A stretch of 9,977 bases of DNA from Clostridiaceae bacterium (lineage in GTDB: Bacteria; Bacillota; Clostridia; Saccharofermentanales; DTU023): contig JAAZJV010000167.1 in assembly GCA_012800135.1 (NCBI GenBank), forward strand, positions 1 through 9,977, read 5' to 3'. Made by a program: the position numbers and the translations under genes. Shown piece by piece: positions 1-6,721 of this stretch (positions are counted from its first letter, which is position 1; every line of letters begins with the position of its first letter). A model generated the notes under the pieces. That model saw only the letters and a list, made by a program, of their open reading frames with translations. It was not told where the DNA came from and searched no databases.

Positions 1-728
1 ATCACGCCGTCACAATGCGACAATGCGTTTCTCATGGACGTCTCAAGCGATTTTGGATCGTCAATTACGATGTCTAAGACCTCCGGATCGGCGCCCCAAC
101 GCTCCAACATAGCCTTAAAAATCGTCGAATTAAACTCAATGATCGAACCTTCATCAGGAGTTGACGTAGGCGTGACAATCTCATCGCCTGTTGGAATAAT
201 AGCGATGCGCGGCTTGGCTAAGACATCGACATCGAGACTTCCTGAAGCCAACATCGCCCCCATCGCAGCAGGTGTAATGCGTGAAAAGGATGGCAAAAGC
301 ATGTCACCTTCACAGATGTCTTCTCCGATCTGACGTACGTGCTGCCACGGTGTCGCCGCCACATATAAAACGACTTCTCCTTCATCCCTCCAAAGCACAT
401 CTTCTACCATGACAACGGCGTCACATGATTCTGGAAGCGGATCACCTGTGTCGATCACTTTATACTGATTCGGCTGTAAACGGATTGGCGTCGTAACGCT
501 TGCGCCAAATGTGTTTTTCGCCAAGACGGCAATGCCGTCCATGGCACATGCATTATAATGAGGCGCGCTGATTTTGGCATAAACAGCCGATGCCGTCAGA
601 CGTCCGTCCGCTTGCTTTACCGGCACCGTTTCCGAGCGCCGCAAAAAGAGTCCCCTCTCTTGTAGGACGGCCATGTATTCTGCTAAAGCTTCATCGAGAG
701 GCATATTCGATAAATATTGAAAAGCCAT
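1..728 (-). CDS. MoeA-like molybdopterin biosynthesis protein, N-terminal part (runs off the left edge)
   Basis: The first 242 codons of a second MoeA family protein, which would act in molybdenum cofactor synthesis in the cytoplasm. I see the MoeA hallmarks NACAMDGIAV (residues 59-68), TGDPLPESCDAVVM (94-107) and IIPTGDEIV (177-185). The last is in the MoeA/MogA-type molybdopterin-binding domain, which is cut by the window edge. The start MAFQYLSNMPLDEA follows GGGAGG on the minus strand by 8 nt; an ATG 4 nt further upstream is out of frame. The sequence is clearly different from the complete MoeA upstream (for example ATPWQHVRQIGEDI at 125-138). It resembles the long clostridial MoeA variant that carries a C-terminal periplasmic-binding-protein-like domain, but that domain would lie outside the window, so this is inference from family knowledge. 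The gene lies 421 nt downstream of moeA on the same strand. Confidence 0.9.
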   Translation of the reverse strand, partial: MAFQYLSNMPLDEALAEYMAVLQERGLFLRRSETVPVKQADGRLTASAVYAKISAPHYNACAMDGIAVLAKNTFGASVTTPIRLQPNQYKVIDTGDPLPESCDAVVMVEDVLWRDEGEVVLYVAATPWQHVRQIGEDICEGDMLLPSFSRITPAAMGAMLASGSLDVDVLAKPRIAIIPTGDEIVTPTSTPDEGSIIEFNSTIFKAMLERWGADPEVLDIVIDDPKSLETSMRNALSHCDGV

Positions 729-756
729 TCATTTGACCTCCCTTTTTCCTTGTACT

Positions 757-950
757 ACGTCATTTTGCCGGATGTCTTCTTGTGCTGAACGATGTTGTAC
801 TGCGATCTCCCTTCTTTTCTTACATCAGGCATCAGGTCATTTTGCCGAATGTCCTTTTGAGTTGATCGATGCAATCCTGCGATCTCCATTTTTCCCTCAC
901 ATCAGGTCATTTTGCTGAATGCCTTTTTGAGTTGAGCGATGCGATCCGTA
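757..950. repeat. Three degenerate tandem repeat units, period 70-77 bp
   Basis: The motif GTCATTTTGC(C/T)G(G/A)ATG occurs at 759, 836 and 906, each time followed by a CTTTTTGAGTTGA-like stretch and a GATG...GCGATC stretch. Spacings are 77 and 70 nt, and copy 3 ends at about 950. Units 2 and 3 are closest; unit 1 is more diverged. The array fills the left half of the gap between moeA and the second moeA-like gene and ends about 30 nt before the latter's ribosome binding site. The rest of the gap (951-1149) has no convincing gene, promoter or terminator; one minus-strand frame is open from about 1060 to a TGA at 902-904 but lacks a good start. Confidence 0.75.
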
Positions 951-1149
951 GAGGAAGCCCTCTTAAAGCAGGTTCTCACTTGCAAAAAAGTCTTCAACAT
1001 CGTATACAAATTGTGGGCATCCCGTTCACACAAGAATTTCAACAATTTCAGCGCAATCGCTCACCTGCTTAATAGAAGAGCGATGAGAGAATTTCGCACA
1101 CATGAGACGTTCAACCTCAGCACATTTGAAGCGAGACCGGCAAAATATA

Positions 1150-2370
1150 TTACAGCGCAATGACGTTCACCCAATCTCCTTCAGAAAACCCCTCACAATC
1201 GCGCGGCACTTCAATATAACCGTCAGCGCGAGTAAATTGGGTAATCAAGCCCGACTTGCTCATCAAGGGATCTGCGGTGAGCAAGCCTTCTTCCGTTGTC
1301 AAGCTGACGGCAATGTATTCTTGCCGGCCGTGGTTCGACGGTATTGTATTTGTCAGTTTGGCCTTGTAACATGGGGGCGGTAAAGTTATGATTTCGCCCA
1401 TCATGCCGCGAAGCAAGGGATCAGCAAATAGGTCATAAATAAAGTACACAGCGGCCGGGTGTCCCGGGAAACCGATGAGCGGCTTTCCGTTTACTTCGCC
1501 GAAGAGGGTCGGTTTGCCGGGTTTAACGGCGATCCCGTGCAAATACACTTCACCTAACGCCTCGACAGAGCGTTTTAAGGCATCTTTGGCTCCGACGGAA
1601 CTGCCGCCCGAAAGAAAAATGACATCGCACTCGCGCGCCATCGCGGAAATGCGCTCCTGCAACATATCGTCATCGTCCGAACAGATGCCGTAACGGCGCG
1701 GAAGGGCTCCCGTCCGCGTTACAGATGCGGAAAGAAGCACCGAGTTTATGTCGCGCACCTGACCGATTCGCGGCGTGACATCGAAGGGGACGACCTCATC
1801 ACCGGTCGATAATATGCCGACTATCGGACGCTTGGAAACTAAAACCTCAGTAACACCGAGCGCAGCAAGCGCTCCGATATCCGTCGTTTTGAGGCGCTTG
1901 CCACACGAGTAAATCTCTTCACCGAACGACACATCGTCGTGCCGGTATATGACATTTTGTCCCGGACCGACCGGTTTTGTTATCCCAACAAGACCGTCGC
2001 CGTAATCTTCAGTCACTTCCATCATCACGACAGCGTCTGCGTCTTGAGGCAATTGTCCGCCTGTCGGGATTGCAACGCATTCCCCTCGCTCACACTTCAA
2101 CTCACACGATTTCCCCATCGTTACTTCGCCGATATTTCGAAGAAGCGCAGGTATGCTCTCTGAGCTGCCAAATGTATCGGCCGCATGGACAGCAAAACCG
2201 TCCACTGTTGATCGATCAAATCCCGGAACATCTTCTTTAGCGACAATAGATTGCGCCAAAACGCGGTTCACCACGTCGGCAAGAGCGATTTGTTCCTTAC
2301 CGACATATCGATTGCCGAATTTTAAATTAAGAAGCTCCTTTGCCTGTTCGCAGGAAGCAACGTGCAACAT
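1150..2370 (-). CDS. moeA: Molybdopterin molybdenumtransferase MoeA
   Basis: MoeA inserts molybdate into adenylylated molybdopterin to give molybdenum cofactor (in some organisms tungstate is used). The protein shows the whole MoeA series. Numbered from the upstream ATG at 2382, these are DVPGFDRSTVDGFAV (51-65), TGGQLPQDADAVVM (107-120), ILSTGDEVV (190-198), LSGGSSVGAKD (257-267), AVKPGKPTLFG (285-295) and GFPGHPAA (304-311). The C-terminal domain IV follows, ending in GDWVNVIAL. Length is about 406 residues, normal for the family. I prefer the ATG at 2370, because GGAG sits 6 nt upstream of it. The ATG at 2382, four codons earlier, has no Shine-Dalgarno match. It is the first gene of its transcript, preceded by a candidate promoter about 35 nt upstream, and is followed after 421 nt by a second moeA-like gene. 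Confidence 0.95.
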   Translation of the reverse strand: MLHVASCEQAKELLNLKFGNRYVGKEQIALADVVNRVLAQSIVAKEDVPGFDRSTVDGFAVHAADTFGSSESIPALLRNIGEVTMGKSCELKCERGECVAIPTGGQLPQDADAVVMMEVTEDYGDGLVGITKPVGPGQNVIYRHDDVSFGEEIYSCGKRLKTTDIGALAALGVTEVLVSKRPIVGILSTGDEVVPFDVTPRIGQVRDINSVLLSASVTRTGALPRRYGICSDDDDMLQERISAMARECDVIFLSGGSSVGAKDALKRSVEALGEVYLHGIAVKPGKPTLFGEVNGKPLIGFPGHPAAVYFIYDLFADPLLRGMMGEIITLPPPCYKAKLTNTIPSNHGRQEYIAVSLTTEEGLLTADPLMSKSGLITQFTRADGYIEVPRDCEGFSEGDWVNVIAL

Positions 2371-2404
2371 AATATTCTCCATAGTTCACTTGCTGATTGT
2401 GTTT

Positions 2405-2436
2405 ATTATACATCTTGTATTTTGCATCGGTTACAA
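2405..2436 (-). promoter_or_regulatory. Candidate sigma-70-type promoter for moeA
   Basis: On the minus strand a perfect TATAAT lies at 2410-2405, preceded directly by TG. A weak TTGTAA lies at 2436-2431, giving a spacer of 20 nt, which is longer than ideal. Transcription would start near 2398 and leave a leader of about 28 nt before the ATG at 2370, too short for a riboswitch. The -10 box is convincing and well placed; the -35 box is not. Confidence 0.5.
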
Positions 2437-2733
2437 ATATAAGCTTTTTCAAGACTGGTAAAAACACTGCCTAATAGCAAAAGCTTGTAAACAACTAGAC
2501 GCATGGAATGACCTGTTCACTCTAATCTCAGACAGAGTGAAAATCTTGATTTTGCGACTGGTGGAGTCCATGGCACGGTGTGGGGACAATTATTCAAGTT
2601 TTTTTGTATATTTGGTTGGATAGTCACAAACATGGACAATTTTTCAATTTAATTAGAATTCTTTTCAGACAAAACTGCAGCAGAGCGCCGTTTTCCTCTT
2701 TTAGTTGAAAAGTTGACCAAAATCATGACAGAT
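2437..2733. other. AT-rich intergenic stretch without a gene
   Basis: No reading frame with a start, ribosome binding site or recognisable protein is visible here. The left part holds an inverted repeat (2516-2541). The right part has GGACAATTATTC (2583-2594) and GGACAATTTTTC (2634-2645), 51 nt apart. These look like older, decayed members of the 51-bp array that is clearer from 2734 onward. Confidence 0.5.
2516..2541. promoter_or_regulatory. 8-bp perfect inverted repeat upstream of moeA
   Basis: TTCACTCT at 2516-2523 and AGAGTGAA at 2534-2541 are perfect reverse complements separated by 10 nt. The element lies about 80 bp upstream of the moeA -35 region. No T-tract follows on the minus strand, so it does not read as a terminator of the upstream operon; on the plus strand only a loose AATCTTGATTTT follows. 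It could be a protein-binding site or a hairpin in a read-through transcript. The function is not known. Confidence 0.35.
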
Positions 2734-2937
2734 ACAGGACAAATAATCTGTATTAATTGAAAATTTGCCCCAAGGAAAAATGGAAGTTGACAGTCTTTCT
2801 GAATTAATCGATTTTTTGTCCAGAGAGGAAGCACGAGTTGACAGTCTTTCTGAATTAATTTAATTTCTGGCCAACGTGAAGTTTCGGTGTTGTCAGTTCT
2901 ACAAATTAATTGAAATTTTGAGATTTGTGAAGCTTAC
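2734..2937. repeat. Tandem repeat array, period 51 bp, four clear copies
   Basis: Units begin at 2734, 2785, 2836 and about 2887. Units 2 and 3 share a 24-nt identical core (2785-2808 and 2836-2859) that starts AGTTGACAGTC and ends GAATTAAT. Units 1 and 4 keep the GACA/GTCAG and ATTAATTGAAA parts. The period equals 17 codons. On the minus strand one frame is open through all four units (about 2932 down to a TAA at 2649), with a recurring peptide like LIQKDCQL, but it has no ATG in its first half and no ribosome binding site, so I do not call it a gene. Confidence 0.75.
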
Positions 2938-3080
2938 TCGCCTTTATCAGGTTCCGTAATGAAAACCAGCAGATTCGGTGTCGGTACGACGTTACATTGA
3001 GAGTGAACAGCCTGATTTCGTGAAAATTGAGACTCTCTCGCCTTGAATCAAGACCGATCGAACGAACTGAGGAATACCGA

Positions 3081-3265
3081 GGGAGGATACGGAACAGAAA
3101 ACAGGCTAAACGGTTTGTAGCCTCGTAAGGAAATACGGAGCAAAAAATAGGTGAATCGGTTTGTAGCCTCATAAGGGAATACAGGGCAAAAAATAGGCGA
3201 ATCGGTTTGTAGTCTCGTAAGGGAATACGGAGCAAAAGACAGACTAAACTGTTTGTAGCCTCGTG
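3081..3265. repeat. Tandem repeat array, period 46 bp, four copies
   Basis: GTTTGTAG(C/T)CTC(A/G)T starts at 3113, 3159, 3205 and 3251, exactly 46 nt apart, and the whole unit is conserved (for example GGGAATACGGAGCAAAA). There are therefore no unique spacers. The array lies directly downstream of the PHP-domain gene. Its rightmost copy supplies the last five or six codons and the TAG stop of that gene. Because 46 is not a multiple of 3, minus-strand frames through it rotate; the open frames seen there are by-products of the repeat. No intrinsic terminator is visible for the upstream operon. The stretch between this array and the 51-bp array (2938-3080) shows nothing recognisable. Confidence 0.8.
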
Positions 3266-4116
3266 AAACGAAGCTCGCCCGCTTCGAACCAAGCCCAGTC
3301 ACGAAAACCGAGCGACGCAGCGTAGGCAAGGGTTGGCCGCATCAGGCGACCGAACTGCGTATTGTAGTGGGCGTCCGAAGCAAATGCCAAAAAATGTCCG
3401 CCTAATTCGCGGTAACGACGCAACACATCTTTATCAGGAAGGGCATCTTTTAGTGAATAGCCCTTGTTACGCATCAGAGAATCGATCGTTCCGGCATTAA
3501 TTTCAAGAATCTGGCCATTTTCATGCATGATACGGAATAAACGGTCGAAGGCATCCGGTGCTTGTCGGTAGAACATCTTGGAACGATTTTCCGTCGCATA
3601 GCGTGAAAAGAAATCGTAATGACCGATAATGCGCGCCTCAGGAACAGCTTTCGCGGAATCTGCAACTACATTTATAACACGGGTATATGTATCGGCAAGA
3701 GATTCCCGATAAATCGCCTGTTTGTCGTAAAAGGGGTCGCAACGATCAAGATAGTGTACCGAAAGAATGCCGTAATCAAAGGGATTGTCACGAAGGAGGG
3801 CACGAAGCTCGTCCGTGACGGCTTCTGTCCATCCCAATTCGACCGAGATAAGAAAACCGGGAGGATCGTCTGGCTGACGTCGAGAAGGAAGACGCCTTAG
3901 ATCGTAAAAAGCGTCCATATATTCTTTTGCGTCAAAGACCCACGGATCTCCGTTCGGATAACAGTCTGCGTCCGCATCATAGTGATCCGAGATCGCAACA
4001 CCGTGTAAGTTAAGTTCCGATGCTTTTGATAATAATTCCTCTAAGGTCTGACCGGCATCGGGCGACCAGCCCCCAAGGTGATTGTGAACGTCTACGATAC
4101 TCATATATTGTGCCAT
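3244..4116 (-). CDS. PHP-domain metal-dependent phosphoesterase, HisJ (histidinol-phosphatase) type
   Basis: PHP proteins hydrolyse phosphate esters with a cluster of two or three metal ions. The metal ligands expected for the family are visible in order: DVHNH (H11, H13), SDH (D44, H45), VELG (E93), SVHY (H121), IGHYD (H166) and SDAH (D248, H250). At 290 residues the length fits HisJ-like enzymes. The substrate is uncertain: no histidine biosynthesis gene is nearby, and many proteins of this shape are not histidinol phosphatases. The gene follows pncB after 48 nt and is probably in the same transcript. Neither the ATG at 4116 nor the in-frame ATG four codons later (4104) has a Shine-Dalgarno site. 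The start lies in a 12-bp tandem repeat. The last residues (RLQTV) and the stop codon are encoded by the first copy of the 46-bp repeat, so the original C-terminus may have been replaced. Confidence 0.88.
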   Translation of the reverse strand: MAQYMSIVDVHNHLGGWSPDAGQTLEELLSKASELNLHGVAISDHYDADADCYPNGDPWVFDAKEYMDAFYDLRRLPSRRQPDDPPGFLISVELGWTEAVTDELRALLRDNPFDYGILSVHYLDRCDPFYDKQAIYRESLADTYTRVINVVADSAKAVPEARIIGHYDFFSRYATENRSKMFYRQAPDAFDRLFRIMHENGQILEINAGTIDSLMRNKGYSLKDALPDKDVLRRYRELGGHFLAFASDAHYNTQFGRLMRPTLAYAASLGFRDWAWFEAGELRFTRLQTV

Positions 4117-4140
4117 TTATTGTGTCATTTAACGTGCCAT
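4102..4140 (-). repeat. 12-bp tandem repeat forming two in-frame minicistrons at the PHP gene start
   Basis: Read on the minus strand from 4140, three 12-nt units follow each other: ATGGCACGTTAA, ATGACACAATAA and ATGGCACAATAT, then ATGAG. The first two are complete 3-codon frames (Met-Ala-Arg-stop and Met-Thr-Gln-stop). They are in frame with the third, which is the start of the PHP protein (Met-Ala-Gln-Tyr-Met). Each stop is directly followed by the next ATG (TAAATG). With no Shine-Dalgarno site nearby, this suggests initiation by re-starting ribosomes arriving from pncB. That role is inference. Confidence 0.6.
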
Positions 4141-4164
4141 TGGTCTCGCGCACAGATCATCATC

Positions 4165-5646
4165 TTATTCCGAGATCGCTTTCGGCTCAAAGATGCCATG
4201 CGAGGCATTGTCCAAGAAGCTCTGGCGAAGAGCCCAAAGCTTGTCTGAAAGGTCAACATAGTACGTTTGAGGATTCTCAAATCGCAGCAACGACGGCCAA
4301 AGCGTCGCCATTTCTTTTTTGCAAAAGGATCGTATTTCTTCGATATCACGCGGTTTATGACAGCGAACACCTTTTACAAAAATCGGTTTCAGAAGCGGTA
4401 CCGCACGAAAAGAGTACAGCGTCTTGCGTTTCCAAGAATGTAGCGGATCAAAAATGGTAAGCGGCTTCGTATCATCAATTGTTTCGTCTGCCAGTGTAAT
4501 CAAATCAGCCTCGACTTGTCCCGTTTCGCGGTTGTAAAGTCGAAAGAGATTTTTTTCACCCGGATTCGTCATCTTGCCCGGATTGTCGGAAATTTTCATG
4601 CGCGGTTCTTGAACGCCTTCCCTCTCAATCATGGACATTTTGTAAACACCGCTGAAAACCGGTTCGGCACGCGACGTGATAAGTCGTTCGCCGACGCCCA
4701 GCGAATTGAAACAGGCGCCTTGGTGAGCCAAATCGCGTATCAAGTATTCATCTAACGCATTGCTAATGGTGATGGTACAATCTTCAAGACCTGCTTCATC
4801 AAGCATTTTTCGTGCTGTCATCGTCAGGTAAGCCAAGTCACCGGAGTCAATGCGGATCGCCTTAAGACGTTTCCCAACAGGTTCCAGTACTTCTCGCGCA
4901 ACACGGATCGCATTGGGCACCCCGCTTTTCAACGTGTTGTACGTATCAACGAGTAGTTGGCAGTCATCAGGATAGGCGAGCGCATACGCTTTGAAGGCTT
5001 CAAATTCCGACGGAAAAGCTTGTACCCAACTGTGCGCCATCGTGCCTAAGACAGGAATGTTAAATAGTTCTCCTGAAAGTGTGCACGATGTTCCCGCGAC
5101 ACCGCCAATGTACGCAGCTCGAGCCCCCAGTACTGAAGCCCAAGTTCCTTGCGCGCGGCGTGCGCCGAACTCCATCACGGTACGCCCTTCCGCAGAGCGG
5201 ACAATGCGAGACGACTTGGTGGCAATGAGGCTTTGGTGATTAATGGTCAAAAGAATCATGGTCTCGATAAGCTGAGCCTGAATAATAGGTCCTTTCACCT
5301 TCACGATCGGTTCATTAGGGAAAATCGGCAAACCTTCAGGAACTGACCAGACATCGCACTCAAACTTAAATCGCTTGAGATAATCTAAGAAAGCTTCGTC
5401 AAAGACGCCGAGTCCGCGCAAATAGGCAACATCATCTTCTGTAAAACGCAAATGTTCAAGGTAATTTACCATCTGTTCAACGCCGGCCATGATCGCATAT
5501 CCGCCATCCTCCGGAACATTGCGAAAAAACATATCAAAAACAGCGATCGTATCTTTCATGCCATGCTTAAAATAACCGTTCGACATCGTGATTTCATAAT
5601 AATCCGTCAACATCGAGTGGTTCGTAAATTGCATTGTTTCCATCAT
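4165..5646 (-). CDS. pncB: Nicotinate phosphoribosyltransferase (NAD salvage)
   Basis: The enzyme joins nicotinate with PRPP to make nicotinate mononucleotide, using ATP, in the cytoplasmic Preiss-Handler pathway. The 493-residue protein is full length for the clostridial type. Visible family features are the N-terminal LTDYYEITMSNGYF (13-26), FECDVWSVPEGLPIFPNEP (95-113), the region around VMEFGARRAQG (157-167), and GTMAHSWVQAFPSEFEAF (201-218). H205 in the last is the expected phosphorylated histidine. Further on are IRIDSGDLAYL (264-274), NSLGVGERLITS (314-325) and KISDNPGKMTNPGEK (351-365). The start at 5646 follows GGAAGGA by about 9 nt; a second ATG comes directly after it. A possible -10 box (TATACT, minus strand, 5702-5697) lies in the 163-nt gap after truA, without a good -35 box. 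A private promoter is therefore possible but weakly supported. The PHP-domain gene follows 48 nt downstream. Confidence 0.96.
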   Translation of the reverse strand: MMETMQFTNHSMLTDYYEITMSNGYFKHGMKDTIAVFDMFFRNVPEDGGYAIMAGVEQMVNYLEHLRFTEDDVAYLRGLGVFDEAFLDYLKRFKFECDVWSVPEGLPIFPNEPIVKVKGPIIQAQLIETMILLTINHQSLIATKSSRIVRSAEGRTVMEFGARRAQGTWASVLGARAAYIGGVAGTSCTLSGELFNIPVLGTMAHSWVQAFPSEFEAFKAYALAYPDDCQLLVDTYNTLKSGVPNAIRVAREVLEPVGKRLKAIRIDSGDLAYLTMTARKMLDEAGLEDCTITISNALDEYLIRDLAHQGACFNSLGVGERLITSRAEPVFSGVYKMSMIEREGVQEPRMKISDNPGKMTNPGEKNLFRLYNRETGQVEADLITLADETIDDTKPLTIFDPLHSWKRKTLYSFRAVPLLKPIFVKGVRCHKPRDIEEIRSFCKKEMATLWPSLLRFENPQTYYVDLSDKLWALRQSFLDNASHGIFEPKAISE

Positions 5647-5752
5647 TTTTGTTTATCCTTCCAACGCAATCAAACTTTATGCAACCTTTAACAAGGAGTA
5701 TAACGACATCTTATTCTTATTTTGCTCCTGTTTTCCCAACTTCTCAAGGTTG

Positions 5753-5773
5753 CGCCTGTCGAAAGGCGACAGG
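5753..5773. other. Short GC-rich element with two competing hairpins between truA and pncB
   Basis: CCTGTC (5755-5760) pairs with GACAGG (5768-5773). An alternative pairing uses CGCCT (5753-5757) with AGGCG (5764-5768), and the two exclude each other. No T-tract follows on the minus strand, so this is not a standard terminator. It lies in the leader region of pncB if transcription starts upstream of it. Its role is unknown; chance is possible for stems this short. Confidence 0.3.
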
Positions 5774-5809
5774 TCAATCCACTGATGTTATAGACACAAG
5801 GAACAAAAA

Positions 5810-6652
5810 TCACTCATTGGACGACATGTCCTTCCGTCGCTCATCTTCATACGGCCAACAATCACCGCCAAAGAGCGTTTTGGCAAAATAAATGCGTTCA
5901 AGCGTCAGCCCTTGCGGCGGCATGGTGGGTCCTGCCAATGTACGATCTTCAGTTTCAAGCAATGCGGGAACTTGATCGGGCGACATCTTGCCCTGTCCAA
6001 TTAAAACAAGCGTGCCGGCAAGAATTCGTACCATATGGTAAAGGAAGCCGTCACCGCGAACGATCAGCGTGATCAAGCGATCTTTATCGACCAATTCAAG
6101 GTGTTGAATCGTACGCACAGGACGATTTGTCGGCGACCCCTGATCCATTAGTGATAGAAAAGAGTGTGTTCCGGCAAAATAAGGCAATGCCTCTCGCATA
6201 GCGTTCAAGTCGAGCTCACTAGGTACGTGGGCTACGAGATGACGAAATATCACGGGACGAATTCTTCTGTTCAAGATGCGGTATCGGTACTCTTTTCCAA
6301 GCGCATCGTACCGCGGATTGAAGTCATCCTCAACATGTACGGCTTTTCTGACAGCGATACTGTCAGGAAGTTTCGCGTTCCAAAACAAGGGTATGTTATT
6401 CACAGGAATCGGCATTTTAGAACGAAAGGACGATACATGGCCACGTGCAGATACGCCTGCATCCGTGCGACTTCCGCCTGTGAGCCGTATTTTTTCGCCG
6501 GTCTGCTTTTGCCAACAGTCTTCAAGCGTTTGTTGCACAGAGATGGCATTTTTTTGACGCTGCCAACCTGAAAAAGCGGAACCGTCATACGTCGTCAAAA
6601 TCGCAAAACGCACCCCGTACATCGGTTGTTTGTTTGTAGGAACATCGTTCAT
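5810..6652 (-). CDS. truA: tRNA pseudouridine(38-40) synthase TruA
   Basis: TruA converts uridines 38-40 of the tRNA anticodon stem to pseudouridine. The 280-residue protein shows the family motifs in order: YDGSAFSGWQRQ (22-33), SRTDAGVSARGHV (61-73) with the catalytic aspartate D64, KEYRYRI (120-126), FAGTHSF (159-165), GDGFLYHMVRILAG (200-213) and PPQGLTLERI (245-254). The length is slightly above the usual 245-265 because of a short N-terminal extension before MYGVRFAIL and a charged tail (DERRKDMSSNE). The ATG at 6652 has only a poor ribosome binding site (AAAGGTTAAGAAAG lies upstream, somewhat far). An in-frame ATG at residue 11 has none. The gene is 69 nt downstream of ecfT on the same strand, the common ecf-truA arrangement of Firmicutes, and is probably co-transcribed. 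Confidence 0.96.
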   Translation of the reverse strand: MNDVPTNKQPMYGVRFAILTTYDGSAFSGWQRQKNAISVQQTLEDCWQKQTGEKIRLTGGSRTDAGVSARGHVSSFRSKMPIPVNNIPLFWNAKLPDSIAVRKAVHVEDDFNPRYDALGKEYRYRILNRRIRPVIFRHLVAHVPSELDLNAMREALPYFAGTHSFLSLMDQGSPTNRPVRTIQHLELVDKDRLITLIVRGDGFLYHMVRILAGTLVLIGQGKMSPDQVPALLETEDRTLAGPTMPPQGLTLERIYFAKTLFGGDCWPYEDERRKDMSSNE

Positions 6653-6721
6653 ACCCGGATTTCGTCTTTCTTAACCTTTTAGCAATAACACGAGACCGCT
6701 TTTCCAAAAATAATTCCAAAA

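Noticed and set aside
733..1163. Short plus-strand frames between the two moe genes
   Set aside because: They consist of repeat sequence read on the opposite strand, overlap each other in several frames, and have no good start signals.
2371..2398. Molybdenum cofactor riboswitch ahead of moeA
   Set aside because: The leader after the likely promoter is only about 28 nt, far too short for the Moco RNA motif.
2734..3265. CRISPR arrays in the regularly spaced repeats (also 9743-9977)
   Set aside because: The whole 46-, 51- or 52-bp unit is conserved, with no unique spacers between short identical repeats, and no cas gene is visible.
2906..3329. Open frames on the minus strand (about 93 and 128 codons) across the 46-bp array
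   Set aside because: They run through the repeat in rotating frames, overlap the PHP gene, have no ribosome binding site and show no recognisable domain.
3244..4116. Assigning the PHP protein firmly as histidinol-phosphatase (hisJ or hisK)
   Set aside because: The metal ligands fit, but there are no his genes nearby and the family covers many substrates, so only the family is called.
5755..5773. Intrinsic terminator after truA
   Set aside because: The stem is only 6 bp and no T-tract follows it on the transcribed strand.
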